22,155 nucleotides of DNA from positions 1 to 22,155 of IMG/VR virus record IMGVR_UViG_3300031623_000058, one strand, 5' to 3'. Shown here piece by piece: positions 1 through 7,214 of this stretch. Each line of letters opens with the position of its first letter. The stretch's first letter is position 1. Source of the DNA: a virus. The notes beneath the pieces are model-generated. The model was not told the origin of the DNA and made no database searches. It worked only from the letters and a program-made list of their open reading frames with translations. Position numbers and translations under genes: made by a program.

Positions 1-476
1 AATCTCATAGTAGCACGGGCTCCTGTAGTAACTTCTTCGTATGTTGTACCAGCTGGAATATATAATAAATCTCCAGGGGTTAACCAAGTTTCACCTGTAC
101 CGGTTAAAGCATATCCTACCTTTCCAGTCCCTCCGACAAGCAATATATCTTTTTTATTACTATGTGGTCCAAGTGTAGGGGCGTCCGCATCAAACGAAAC
201 ATACAGGCACATACCTTTAACTTCTTTTAACCTTCCTACTTCGTTAAATGCATTTTGTATCGAAGCAGGATAATGCGTTGAATGTAATATCATTGTTGGT
301 AAGTTGTCTGGATCAAGGTCTCCATCGATGATTTCGTTGCCTAGATATTTAACACTTTCAGGATCATTTGTAGAATCCCATTCTATTTTTTCTAGTACAT
401 CTTCCCATCTAATTTCCGTTGCTTTTGGAAATTGGGCAAGTACTATCATAGGCTGTGATACTTTCTCTTTAGGCAT
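1..476 (-). CDS. Cupin-like (possible JmjC/Cupin_4-fold) protein, C-terminus cut by window edge
   Basis: The frame is open from ATG at 476 through position 1, so about 158 residues are visible and the C-terminus is missing. GGAG lies 4-5 nt upstream of the ATG, and the start overlaps the preceding methyltransferase stop by 8 nt. The visible part ends in a cupin-type beta-strand pattern: GPHSNKKD (first metal-ligand region), a GGTGKVGYAL strand, then PGDLLYIPAG and a following turn, which is the usual cupin motif 2 entry. This resembles the Cupin_4/JmjC-like 2-oxoglutarate oxygenase layout. The second ligand position after the His is Asn rather than Asp/Glu, so iron binding is uncertain, and any distal His would lie outside the window. 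It could be a hydroxylase or a non-enzymatic cupin; the fold call is moderate and the substrate unknown. Confidence 0.6.
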   Translation of the reverse strand, partial: MPKEKVSQPMIVLAQFPKATEIRWEDVLEKIEWDSTNDPESVKYLGNEIIDGDLDPDNLPTMILHSTHYPASIQNAFNEVGRLKEVKGMCLYVSFDADAPTLGPHSNKKDILLVGGTGKVGYALTGTGETWLTPGDLLYIPAGTTYEEVTTGARATMR

Positions 477-1035
477 TTTTCTCCACCACTACAACATATT
501 TGTTATTAGGATGTACTACGCCTTTTTTATCTGTTCTTGTTTTCTCTGCAAATTCATGGTGTATAATTTTGCCGTCAATGTGTTTCTCTATTAACGGTTT
601 CCACCAACCAGGATTTTCAACAATAAGATGTGCATTACGTCCGTCTGATAGATGCTTTTTAGCAGGACTAGTTGCAATAATTAAGAATGCAACTTTTGTA
701 AATAATTCATTTATATGCTTTAATACATTCTCTAAAAATACAGGTTCAATGTGCTCTAGTACATCTGTAGATACAAGCATGTCAAATGTTCCTTCAGGCC
801 TAGTATTAAAATTAGAATTTCCTGGATCATATCCTTGAACTCTCATGTCAGGATATGCTTCCTGTAACGCTAACGTTACTCCACCTTTCCCGCATCCGTA
901 GTCAACAATGCTTTTTGGACTATATTTTCTAATCCATTTCTCTGTTTGTTTTAAACCCTTAGCATCACCAAATGAAGCTTTTTCACTATGTAGTTGAGCT
1001 AGTTGTAATACATATTCTTCACTAATTGTCTTCAT
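469..1035 (-). CDS. Class I SAM-dependent methyltransferase
   Basis: A 188-aa protein with a Rossmann methyltransferase core. The glycine-rich SAM-binding loop VDYGCGKGG is at residues 44-52, an acidic end of strand 2 (GYDP) at about 68-71, and the DVLEHIEP motif typical of small-molecule and lipid-type methyltransferases at about 91-98. A Trp-rich segment (ENPGWW) follows the fifth strand. ATG at 1035 is preceded by an AGAGGAAAG ribosome-binding site, and the start overlaps the upstream gene by 14 nt. The acceptor is unknown; sugars, lipids and small metabolites are all possible. It is translationally coupled to the cupin-like protein downstream, so the two may modify the same substrate (inference). 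Confidence 0.85.
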   Translation of the reverse strand: MKTISEEYVLQLAQLHSEKASFGDAKGLKQTEKWIRKYSPKSIVDYGCGKGGVTLALQEAYPDMRVQGYDPGNSNFNTRPEGTFDMLVSTDVLEHIEPVFLENVLKHINELFTKVAFLIIATSPAKKHLSDGRNAHLIVENPGWWKPLIEKHIDGKIIHHEFAEKTRTDKKGVVHPNNKYVVVVEKNA

Positions 1036-1756
1036 TTAGTCTTTCCTCTTGTTTTCTTATAGCAAGTTTGCGTTTCAAATATCCGCCTGATATTGAATGA
1101 GCTACTCCACTATTTAATTGGTCTTGTCTCTCAGAACTTATAAGATGGCAGTGAATTTCTACGGGTTTATCAGACATTGGTACTAGTTGTAACCAAGGTA
1201 ATCCAGCTGGAATTGTAAGTTGAGTATCGTGCGGAATAAAGATATTATTTAAACAAGCATGTTGGTACTTGTATTCTATAAGTCCTGGAACAGTCCAGTA
1301 AGATAAAGGATTATCATGATGCCAATCTGGTTTCATCCAAACCCATTGCACTCCTGTTTCTTCTACTAACGTCCACGGAGATGTAATTTTAACATGAGCC
1401 AATCCCGGCTTATGATGTTCGAAATCACGTCTATCATGTTCTACTATTTGTATATAATCAGGTACTGCATGGAAAAACTTATTGCCACCAGCATCTACTC
1501 TGGCATGAAGTTCACACCAAGCAGGAAATATAATTCCTTCTTTAAGGATGCCGTTAATTGCAGGACAAGTTTTTAATGTTGCAACAGGCATTTTGTCATA
1601 GCCAGGCATATCTGTTTCTCTATGCTGTGGTAAGTTTTTCCACCAGTCGGGAAGAAACTTTCTAGCTAACATAGGTTGGTAAGCATCATACTGATCTTTC
1701 TTATCAGTATATGCATTTACTACAATAGTATCTGTTTTCTTTTTTTTCCAAAACAT
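1022..1756 (-). CDS. Conserved phage protein of unknown function
   Basis: About 244 residues from the ATG at 1756, which lies 1 nt after the preceding stop. An in-frame ATG at 1774 and a TTG at 1780 are alternatives; GGAG sits about 13 nt before 1756, and 1774 has only a weak GAG. The N-terminus is basic (FWKKKK), and the protein is rich in Trp, His and Pro with repeated aromatic pairs (PDWWKNLP, WVWMKPDWHH). No catalytic motif is recognised. The spread of aromatic residues and a segment IPHDTQLTIPAGLPWLQLVPM suggest a beta-rich fold. I recall similar proteins in T4-like marine phages but cannot name the family. It sits between another unknown and the methyltransferase, in one apparent transcription unit with uvsW. 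Confidence 0.75.
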   Translation of the reverse strand: MFWKKKKTDTIVVNAYTDKKDQYDAYQPMLARKFLPDWWKNLPQHRETDMPGYDKMPVATLKTCPAINGILKEGIIFPAWCELHARVDAGGNKFFHAVPDYIQIVEHDRRDFEHHKPGLAHVKITSPWTLVEETGVQWVWMKPDWHHDNPLSYWTVPGLIEYKYQHACLNNIFIPHDTQLTIPAGLPWLQLVPMSDKPVEIHCHLISSERQDQLNSGVAHSISGGYLKRKLAIRKQEERLNEDN

Positions 1757-1757
1757 A

Positions 1758-2264
1758 TTATAGCAATGCTCCATAATCAATCATCTCGCTTTGTCTACTA
1801 ATGTCTTTAACAAAGTAAGCACATAACGGATCGTCACCGTCTTCGATCGGAATTGCTAACAACTGACCGTTTTTCATTTTAGGAAAATACCATTTAACAT
1901 CATTATAAAAATTAGTTATTTTTATGTCTCCCCAATTTAACGTATAACTTGTTAGAGGATTAAACAAGAATGCTTCGAAGCCTCTATCATTTAAACTTGT
2001 TAACGGTAGTACTTCGATGTCTCCAGCACCTTGACTATCGCCAACAGCTAAACTCCAGTCTACCGGCATAGTGATTTCTCGGCCATTGATTTCTAATACC
2101 ATCGCAGGAGCACTGAAACTTTCTAAAAAGATTAGCGGAATAAAAAAGAAATCTGGTTCTTTAGAATTTGAATTATCTAAAACAGCAAATCTCACATCGT
2201 CCGTTAGTTCTTCTGGTAAGTTATTAAGATGGAATGTTTTGTTCTCTAATGTTAATATTTTCAT
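1758..2264 (-). CDS. Conserved T4-like phage protein of unknown function, downstream of uvsW
   Basis: A 168-aa soluble protein starting at ATG 2264 with AAAAGGAAAA directly upstream. No enzymatic motif is seen. The middle carries a segment with ESFSAPAMVLEINGREITMP and DWSLAVGD, followed by an LTSLNDRGFEAFLFNPL block and a C-terminal LLAIPIEDG strand, which looks like a beta-rich accessory fold. From memory, proteins with this ESF-APA and MP-DW-VGD pattern occur in T4-like cyanophages; this could not be checked here. Its place right after uvsW, with an 11-nt gap, suggests co-transcription with the recombination helicase, but no role can be assigned. Confidence 0.75.
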   Translation of the reverse strand: MKILTLENKTFHLNNLPEELTDDVRFAVLDNSNSKEPDFFFIPLIFLESFSAPAMVLEINGREITMPVDWSLAVGDSQGAGDIEVLPLTSLNDRGFEAFLFNPLTSYTLNWGDIKITNFYNDVKWYFPKMKNGQLLAIPIEDGDDPLCAYFVKDISRQSEMIDYGALL

Positions 2265-2275
2265 TTATTTTCCTT

Positions 2276-3733
2276 TTAAGTCCAGTCAAGTTTTTCTATT
2301 GAAAAAGGATACTGAGCTTCTTTATAAAACTTTTTACGTTGTGTTAAATGTCGCTTTGCATACTTACACGTTGACGTAATATCCCATATTTGTACAAAGT
2401 CTTTGTCTTCTGCCTTACGTACACCTCTGCCTATTGATTGTATAACACGAACAAAGCTCTTACCAGGTTCTATTAGAACAAGATTAAAAATGCGAGGTAT
2501 ATTAATCCCTACAGCCGCAACGCCATAAGTTGCAATAATAACTTTGTTAGTTGCTAATTTAACTTCGTCATATTGCTCTTTCCTATCTTTTAATTTTACA
2601 TCACCTTTAATAAAAACTGCTTCTGGTATTTGTTCTGCTAACAGTTCTCCTGCTTTAATACGGTCTACAAGTATTAATGTATTTCCTGAGTCTCTAATAG
2701 AGCTCATCATTTTGCCTATATATGCTATTCTTTTTTCATGCGTAACAAGATATTTTAATTCTTCTGCGTATCCATTATGCACTTGTGTATCTATTAATTG
2801 TACTACATTAACATGACAGTTAGATAATACACCTTTATCTTGTAACTCTTTAGCAGTTATCTTTCCTATTACAGGCCCTATACTTGCTAAGATTGCCTGA
2901 AATTCAAAATCTTCTTTTGGTACAGTTCCTGTTAAGCCCCATCTAAGTGGAGTATTTTTTAGATTCTGTGTTAGTAATTTTTTTAATACTTCAGCTTTAG
3001 CTTGGTGTACTTCGTCAACAATTAATGTTTGTACGCCTTCTAAAAACTCTGCTAGTGTTACTACAGCGTCATAGTCTTTACTTTTCTTATCAAGTATGTT
3101 CAAACTTTGCCACGTACAAATAGTATGCGTTTTACCAAGTTCTTTTCTATCACCAAAGTATACACCAACATCTAATCCACAGTTAACATAATCTTCTTCT
3201 GTTTGTGTAACTAAACTTTTATTAGGAACAATTACAAGTGTGCGACCATATGGTTCACAAAGATGTGATAGTGTTGCGGTAATAATTGTTTTGCCAGCCC
3301 CTGTGGCAACTTCTTGTAATGCTTGTGGAGTTTCTAAAAAATTATTAACAACTTCTACTTGGTAATCTCTTAATACAATTTTTTCACCAGCGGCGATGTG
3401 TCCTTCGGGCCAAGTTTTATGTGCCCAATAGTCCTTATCAATTTTATTAAATGCTAAGTTATGCTTAATCCGAAGGTCGCTAATTTCTGCAACTTCTACT
3501 CCTGAATCTACTAAAGTATTAACAATAATATCAAGATGGTTAACATATCCTGTTCCTCCTATACCAAAAAAGTTAATCTTGCCGTCCCAACGACCTAATT
3601 TATATTGCGGTAAGTATCTTGCATAAGGTACTGCAAACTTTAATTTATTTGCAATCTTACGTCTATACTCAACAGGAAGATTTTCAACCTTCACATTAAC
3701 TTCATCTTGAATTACTATTCGACAGCTTACCAT
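2276..3733 (-). CDS. uvsW: UvsW-like superfamily 2 recombination and repair helicase
   Basis: A 485-aa SF2 helicase; T4 UvsW is about 500 aa. Residues 1 to about 110 form a small N-terminal domain with the LGRWDGKINFFG segment seen in UvsW-type proteins. The helicase core shows a Q-motif-like region (VLRDYQVEVV, about 120-129), Walker A ATGAGKT at 143-149, DEVH box at 240-243, motif III-like GLTGT at 266-270, and motif VI QSIGRGVRK at about 432-440. In T4, UvsW unwinds and anneals branched DNA, remodels stalled forks and resolves R-loops, allowing the switch from origin-dependent to recombination-dependent replication. The start overlaps the upstream stop as TAATG, so translation is coupled to the 428-aa unknown protein. 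All key motifs look intact. Confidence 0.93.
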   Translation of the reverse strand: MVSCRIVIQDEVNVKVENLPVEYRRKIANKLKFAVPYARYLPQYKLGRWDGKINFFGIGGTGYVNHLDIIVNTLVDSGVEVAEISDLRIKHNLAFNKIDKDYWAHKTWPEGHIAAGEKIVLRDYQVEVVNNFLETPQALQEVATGAGKTIITATLSHLCEPYGRTLVIVPNKSLVTQTEEDYVNCGLDVGVYFGDRKELGKTHTICTWQSLNILDKKSKDYDAVVTLAEFLEGVQTLIVDEVHQAKAEVLKKLLTQNLKNTPLRWGLTGTVPKEDFEFQAILASIGPVIGKITAKELQDKGVLSNCHVNVVQLIDTQVHNGYAEELKYLVTHEKRIAYIGKMMSSIRDSGNTLILVDRIKAGELLAEQIPEAVFIKGDVKLKDRKEQYDEVKLATNKVIIATYGVAAVGINIPRIFNLVLIEPGKSFVRVIQSIGRGVRKAEDKDFVQIWDITSTCKYAKRHLTQRKKFYKEAQYPFSIEKLDWT

Positions 3734-5019
3734 TAAATTATTTCTACCTTTCTGTCACCAATTTGACACAATGTTCCAAACGCCGATACCTCAGTATCGT
3801 ACTGTATGTATAAATCAGACCCTGAAATATATCCATCTACTTTAGAATAGTTTCTTCTACTACCAACAGTAAATGCACACGAAGGTCGCCATTGAGTTTT
3901 TATTAAGGGCTTGGGAACCTTATTACTATTAATATACACTATTTTTGTTTTGTTGTCAACTATATTATTTAAGTGGTTCTCTCTGATGAAATGGTTAAAT
4001 TCGTTTCCTTTTGGAGAATCTAATCTAAACATAACACTCATTTCTTCTGTTGGAATAAAATTTACAAATCGTCTATGCAGTTCAATTAGTTGATCGTGTG
4101 CTTGTTTACTATCAAGAACTATTAACAATGGATACCGATCCAACTCTTGTATACTTGCTAACACATGGTCAAGCGTCCATTTTGAACTATCAATACATAT
4201 TTGCGAATGCGGTCTTTGTGTAATTTTTGCTGTAAGTAACGAACAATGTTTAAAACTTTCTAATACAGAATTTTCGTCGATCCACTCAAATCCATATAAG
4301 TATCTTCGGTCATAGTATTTCCAAAGATTGGTTTGGGCAGGAAGTTCTCCAATACTATTAACACAATGTTCTACTCCTTTAACAGGTAGATTAGCTATTT
4401 TATAATTGTAGATACCTGGAATATAGTCTTGTTTATTATTATCAAATTCTACTAGTTGATTATATATGTCCATAATTAGTGGTTCTATATCAAACTTCTT
4501 TTCAAATCGTTTAGCTATAGTAACAAGTCGCATAACATATCTTTCTTCAAACGGAAAAAAATGCTGATGCTTTTCGTAGAAGTATTCTTTATCTACACTA
4601 TTTTTTAAATCTTCGATATGTTTTAGAACTTTTTTATTAAAAGGAAATCTAATTACAAGCATCGTCATATCTTTGTAATCTAAAAGTTTAATCCAATGCT
4701 CTTCATTAATTTTACGTAACGGATTACGTAATCGTTCAATACACTCATTAAGATCTATTTCATGTGAATCGAACTGCTTTGAATAATAATCAACTAATAG
4801 CTTTTGTACAAGGGTATATTGACGTTGAGTTAATGCAGTACCTCTAAATACTTGTTTAGCAATACTAAACATTATCTTATGATTGTCTTTGTGTAATGTA
4901 AAATTTTGGAGTTTAGAGAGTGTAGGGTCTTCGTGGAATTTAAGTTGGCTTATTCCGGCAACTAATTCCAAGCAATCTTCAACAGTAAGAGATTCTTTTC
5001 CAACACTTTTTCTAAACAT
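3733..5019 (-). CDS. Unknown 428-aa protein coupled to UvsW; possibly a degenerate helicase-like partner
   Basis: A 428-aa soluble protein with no intact Walker A, DEAD box or nuclease motif that I can see. An N-terminal helical part contains FRGTALTQRQYTLVQKLL (about residues 58-75), recalling helical regions near phage helicases. The C-terminal half shows alternating strands (PLLIVLDSKQAHDQLIELHR; KTKIVYINSN; a WRPSCAFTVGS turn) that resemble a RecA-like fold without its catalytic residues. It ends TAATG into uvsW, so the two are translationally coupled and probably act in the same recombination or repair process (inference). A consensus sigma70 promoter stands just before the ATG with almost no leader, and there is no Shine-Dalgarno sequence. 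The next internal Met is about 50 residues in, so ATG 5019 is favoured. Confidence 0.8.
   Translation of the reverse strand: MFRKSVGKESLTVEDCLELVAGISQLKFHEDPTLSKLQNFTLHKDNHKIMFSIAKQVFRGTALTQRQYTLVQKLLVDYYSKQFDSHEIDLNECIERLRNPLRKINEEHWIKLLDYKDMTMLVIRFPFNKKVLKHIEDLKNSVDKEYFYEKHQHFFPFEERYVMRLVTIAKRFEKKFDIEPLIMDIYNQLVEFDNNKQDYIPGIYNYKIANLPVKGVEHCVNSIGELPAQTNLWKYYDRRYLYGFEWIDENSVLESFKHCSLLTAKITQRPHSQICIDSSKWTLDHVLASIQELDRYPLLIVLDSKQAHDQLIELHRRFVNFIPTEEMSVMFRLDSPKGNEFNHFIRENHLNNIVDNKTKIVYINSNKVPKPLIKTQWRPSCAFTVGSRRNYSKVDGYISGSDLYIQYDTEVSAFGTLCQIGDRKVEII
3931..3959 (-). promoter_or_regulatory. Possible internal sigma70-like promoter upstream of uvsW
   Basis: On the minus strand TTGACA (3959-3954) is followed by a 17-nt spacer and TATATT (3936-3931): a perfect -35 and a 5/6 match to the -10 consensus at ideal spacing. 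It lies within the coding region of the 428-aa protein, about 200 nt before the uvsW start, and could give uvsW extra transcription. The DNA is AT-rich here and codes for protein, so chance is a real alternative. Confidence 0.3.
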
Positions 5020-5021
5020 AA

Positions 5022-5057
5022 TATAACTATTATACTATGTTAGAAGGAAGAAGTCAA
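5022..5057 (-). promoter_or_regulatory. Consensus sigma70-type promoter of the uvsW operon, nearly leaderless
   Basis: Minus-strand TTGACT (5057-5052), a 17-nt spacer, then TATAAT (5034-5029) preceded by TAG. With the usual distance from the -10 box, transcription would begin near 5022, about 3 nt before ATG at 5019. The elements sit in the end of the upstream gene (stop at 5042-5040) and in the 20-nt gap. The same TTGACT-17-TATAAT arrangement recurs before gp32, which supports it as a real early or middle promoter type recognised by host sigma70-like RNA polymerase. Confidence 0.75.
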
Positions 5058-5888
5058 GTGTTTATGTGGCAATCCTTGAGAAATTTCTTCAATTGTCCAT
5101 TCAGTATACGCTAAATCATTAAGCCACTGTTGTCTATTAGGCATAGCTGGATTATTAATAGTGTCTAATGAAGTGTTACTGACATCCCAGGCTAAACTTT
5201 CAGGACCTACAAAAACAGGAATGCCACCAATAACTGCTTGGGTAGCCGGGTTGCTAGACCAATTTACTACTGCCCATGCATTATGGAAATCAAAGTCAAA
5301 GTCATCATATGTATTTGGAATTTGTTGGGGTATTTCGTATGTTACGTTTGTAAATGTTTTAAGTTCAGTTAATGTTAATTTATTTCTAGGATGTGAACGA
5401 ACAATTATAGGTCGTGCTGTATGGTGTCTTATAGTCTCAATAGTAGCAAGAACCCATTCCTTCATTCTTGGCATATCGCGCCATTGGTGACTTTTATCAT
5501 GCTGGCCGCATATAATTATATCTCTGCCACTAGTGCGCCAGGGATGTAACTTTAAATTTAATAAGTTTGCACGTTCAGGACCGTTTTCTTTAGGACCAAA
5601 ATCTGCTTCCCTATTAATTCCGTTAATCCCAACCTTCCAAGTAGTACCTCGCTTGATACCACCAACTTCTAAAACTACTACTGGTTTATTTTGCGCCTTG
5701 CATATTTCCCATAGGTTTTTGTTTGGAGCCATTCTCCCGTTCCACAGAATACTCCAAATGACACATACGTCACTGTCATGATCGTTAAACACAACATCGT
5801 GACCGGAAACACGACACCCACTAGCAAAATTATCAAACACGTTTCTACTGTTTTTTGCACCATAATCTGTCCATAAGCTAAATTTCAT
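5040..5888 (-). CDS. KpsC/capsule-synthesis-like glycosyltransferase family protein (paralogue 1)
   Basis: A 282-aa protein sharing its C-terminal domain with two nearby genes. Diagnostic stretches are RPIIVRSHPRNK (about 159-170), a VVNWSSNPATQAVIGGIPVFVGPE block (about 207-230; Ser/Asn-rich loop, then GG-PV-V) and a Trp-rich tail (QQWLNDLAY.EWT). This R-HP / NSS-A-A...G-P-V pattern is that of capsular polysaccharide and sialyl/Kdo-transferase-like GT-B proteins (KpsC/KpsS type), where the loop contacts the CMP-sugar. The N-terminal half, with IWSILWNGRMAPN and VVLEVGG, would form the acceptor-side Rossmann domain. ATG 5888 lacks a clear ribosome-binding site. Donor and acceptor are unknown; a role in making or modifying a surface or virion glycan is inferred from neighbours. 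Confidence 0.75.
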   Translation of the reverse strand: MKFSLWTDYGAKNSRNVFDNFASGCRVSGHDVVFNDHDSDVCVIWSILWNGRMAPNKNLWEICKAQNKPVVVLEVGGIKRGTTWKVGINGINREADFGPKENGPERANLLNLKLHPWRTSGRDIIICGQHDKSHQWRDMPRMKEWVLATIETIRHHTARPIIVRSHPRNKLTLTELKTFTNVTYEIPQQIPNTYDDFDFDFHNAWAVVNWSSNPATQAVIGGIPVFVGPESLAWDVSNTSLDTINNPAMPNRQQWLNDLAYTEWTIEEISQGLPHKHLTSSF

Positions 5889-5903
5889 TTATATTTAGAG
5901 CAG

Positions 5904-6743
5904 TTATACTCCACTCCAATAGTCTTCAGTTCTATTTACTAATAAATCTTTTTTTCTACTACTGCCTTCTGTCTTACGTACACCCTTCATATGATCAAGC
6001 CAAGTTCCTAATACAGAATTAATTAGAGGATGTCCACCACCTCCAGTCTTTGCTATATTGTTATAAATGTGTTCACTATAATCTAATACATTAGGGTACT
6101 TTACTTTCATCTGATTTAGTATATGTCCAAATACAAATGAGTCATGCCATTCATCTAATTTAAAAATACCATCTTCGGCTTCTTCGTAATAACGTTCGAA
6201 CTCGTCTAAAAATTGTCTACACATTCTATCTTTAATATTCAAACCGTAAAAGCCACACTCAGGCCATGTTTGACTTCCGATACCTCTACCTACATACGTG
6301 ATCCATTTGTTTCTTGGCAATAAGTCAGATATTTGTTGATAACTCCAGTTACTATGAACAAAGGTGTCAGCATCAATCCATACTATCCAAGTAGCTTCGG
6401 GGTCTTGACATTCTTTAAATACAGAATAAACTTTATTAGCAAACCTAATAGCATGCCATTTAAACTCTTTATGATGATCACGTGGACGTCTTTCGGGCCA
6501 TGGACATTTGCCATTTGCTTTAGGTACATCTTTCCATTTTTCTTTAAAGGCTGTTAGTTTTGTTAATTCTTTTTGATCTTTAATAATAATTTGTTGGGGT
6601 CTAGGATTACTTGGTTGACAATCTTCAGCATACACTATCAATGGAATATTATTATCGACACGCTCTGCAAAACTATTAATAAATCGTTGTCCGTATTCAA
6701 CTAATCCCGGTTTATGAAATGTAGTTACAAATTTAATATCCAT
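5904..6743 (-). CDS. GT-A fold glycosyltransferase
   Basis: A 279-aa protein with a GT-A nucleotide-sugar-binding core. The N-terminal strand MDIKFVTTFH leads the fold, a long middle section rich in Trp and His (KEFKWHAIRFANKVYSVF) precedes WIVWIDADTFVH with the metal-binding DxD at residues 124-126, followed by WPECGFYGLN and a catalytic-region FKLDEWHDSFVFG; a C-terminal HPLINSVLGTWLDHMKG block may bind the nucleotide. Signal peptide and membrane segments are absent, so it should act in the cytoplasm on a sugar nucleotide. It overlaps the 97-aa unknown upstream by 11 nt and lies in the glycan island. The sugar and acceptor cannot be inferred from sequence alone. Confidence 0.8.
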   Translation of the reverse strand: MDIKFVTTFHKPGLVEYGQRFINSFAERVDNNIPLIVYAEDCQPSNPRPQQIIIKDQKELTKLTAFKEKWKDVPKANGKCPWPERRPRDHHKEFKWHAIRFANKVYSVFKECQDPEATWIVWIDADTFVHSNWSYQQISDLLPRNKWITYVGRGIGSQTWPECGFYGLNIKDRMCRQFLDEFERYYEEAEDGIFKLDEWHDSFVFGHILNQMKVKYPNVLDYSEHIYNNIAKTGGGGHPLINSVLGTWLDHMKGVRKTEGSSRKKDLLVNRTEDYWSGV

Positions 6744-7026
6744 TTTTTATTTCCTTTATATAGCTATTCAAATAGTCTTTAGTATCCTGTTTTACTTCAG
6801 GAGTAAAAAGAAAGCCAAATGTTTGTAGACGCCATAGTAATACCTCAGGGCCTTTTAAAAGACGATACCAATAAAATGGTAAAGATATTAGTGGCATTTT
6901 ATTCATTCCTGACCGACACAAAATAAAATCTTGAATCTGTTGTCGCGAGTGTCGAATAAGCTCCCAGTTTCCACGTTCTTTTAACGCCTTGGATATTCTA
7001 AGAATATTTAAAAATACTTTAATCAT
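6733..7026 (-). CDS. Unknown 97-aa protein in the glycosyltransferase island
   Basis: A small basic protein rich in Leu, Ile and aromatic residues: helix-like N-terminus (MIKVFLNILRISKALKERG), a middle stretch LISLPFYWYRLLKGPEVLLWRL that is amphipathic rather than a clear transmembrane helix, and a charged C-terminus. No family is recognised. ATG 7026 overlaps the upstream stop as ATGA, and its end overlaps the next glycosyltransferase by 11 nt, so it is a coupled member of the island. A peripheral membrane helper or a glycosyltransferase partner is possible but unproven. Confidence 0.65.
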   Translation of the reverse strand: MIKVFLNILRISKALKERGNWELIRHSRQQIQDFILCRSGMNKMPLISLPFYWYRLLKGPEVLLWRLQTFGFLFTPEVKQDTKDYLNSYIKEIKNGY

Positions 7027-7214
7027 TCTTTGGCTTTTTGTGCTTCATCTTTAGTCTGCGTATATTTTAAAGCCGCTTTGCCTTTGTTTCGTTTTCCTTG
7101 ATGGAATACATTTTCTCTTTGCCATGCCATAGCCGTTCTAGGGTTACACGTACATTGATATCTAAATACAGCATCGCACTTTCTACAAAATCTTGAATTA
7201 ACTCTACCATCCAT
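7023..7214 (-). CDS. Small zinc-ribbon-like basic protein
   Basis: About 63 residues from ATG 7214, or 72 from the in-frame ATG at 7241. I prefer 7214 because it forms a TAATG junction with the upstream stop, a pattern repeated in this genome; AGGA lies about 10 nt upstream. A cysteine cluster FCRKCDAVFRYQCTCNP (C-x2-C, then C-x-C after seven residues) is typical of a small zinc ribbon. The C-terminus is Lys-rich (GKRNKGKAALKY, KDEAQKAKE), which fits nucleic-acid binding. It is out of keeping with the surrounding glycosyltransferases and no homologue is recognised. Confidence 0.65.
   Translation of the reverse strand: MDGRVNSRFCRKCDAVFRYQCTCNPRTAMAWQRENVFHQGKRNKGKAALKYTQTKDEAQKAKE

Noticed and set aside
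304-838. Plus-strand open frames of about 100 codons
   Set aside because: They lie opposite well-supported minus-strand genes, have no ribosome-binding sites or motifs, and recur all over the window as expected in AT-rich coding DNA.
5280-5310. TTTGACTTTGACTTTGA as promoter -35 elements
   Set aside because: It is an Asp-Phe repeat in coding sequence with no matching -10 box.
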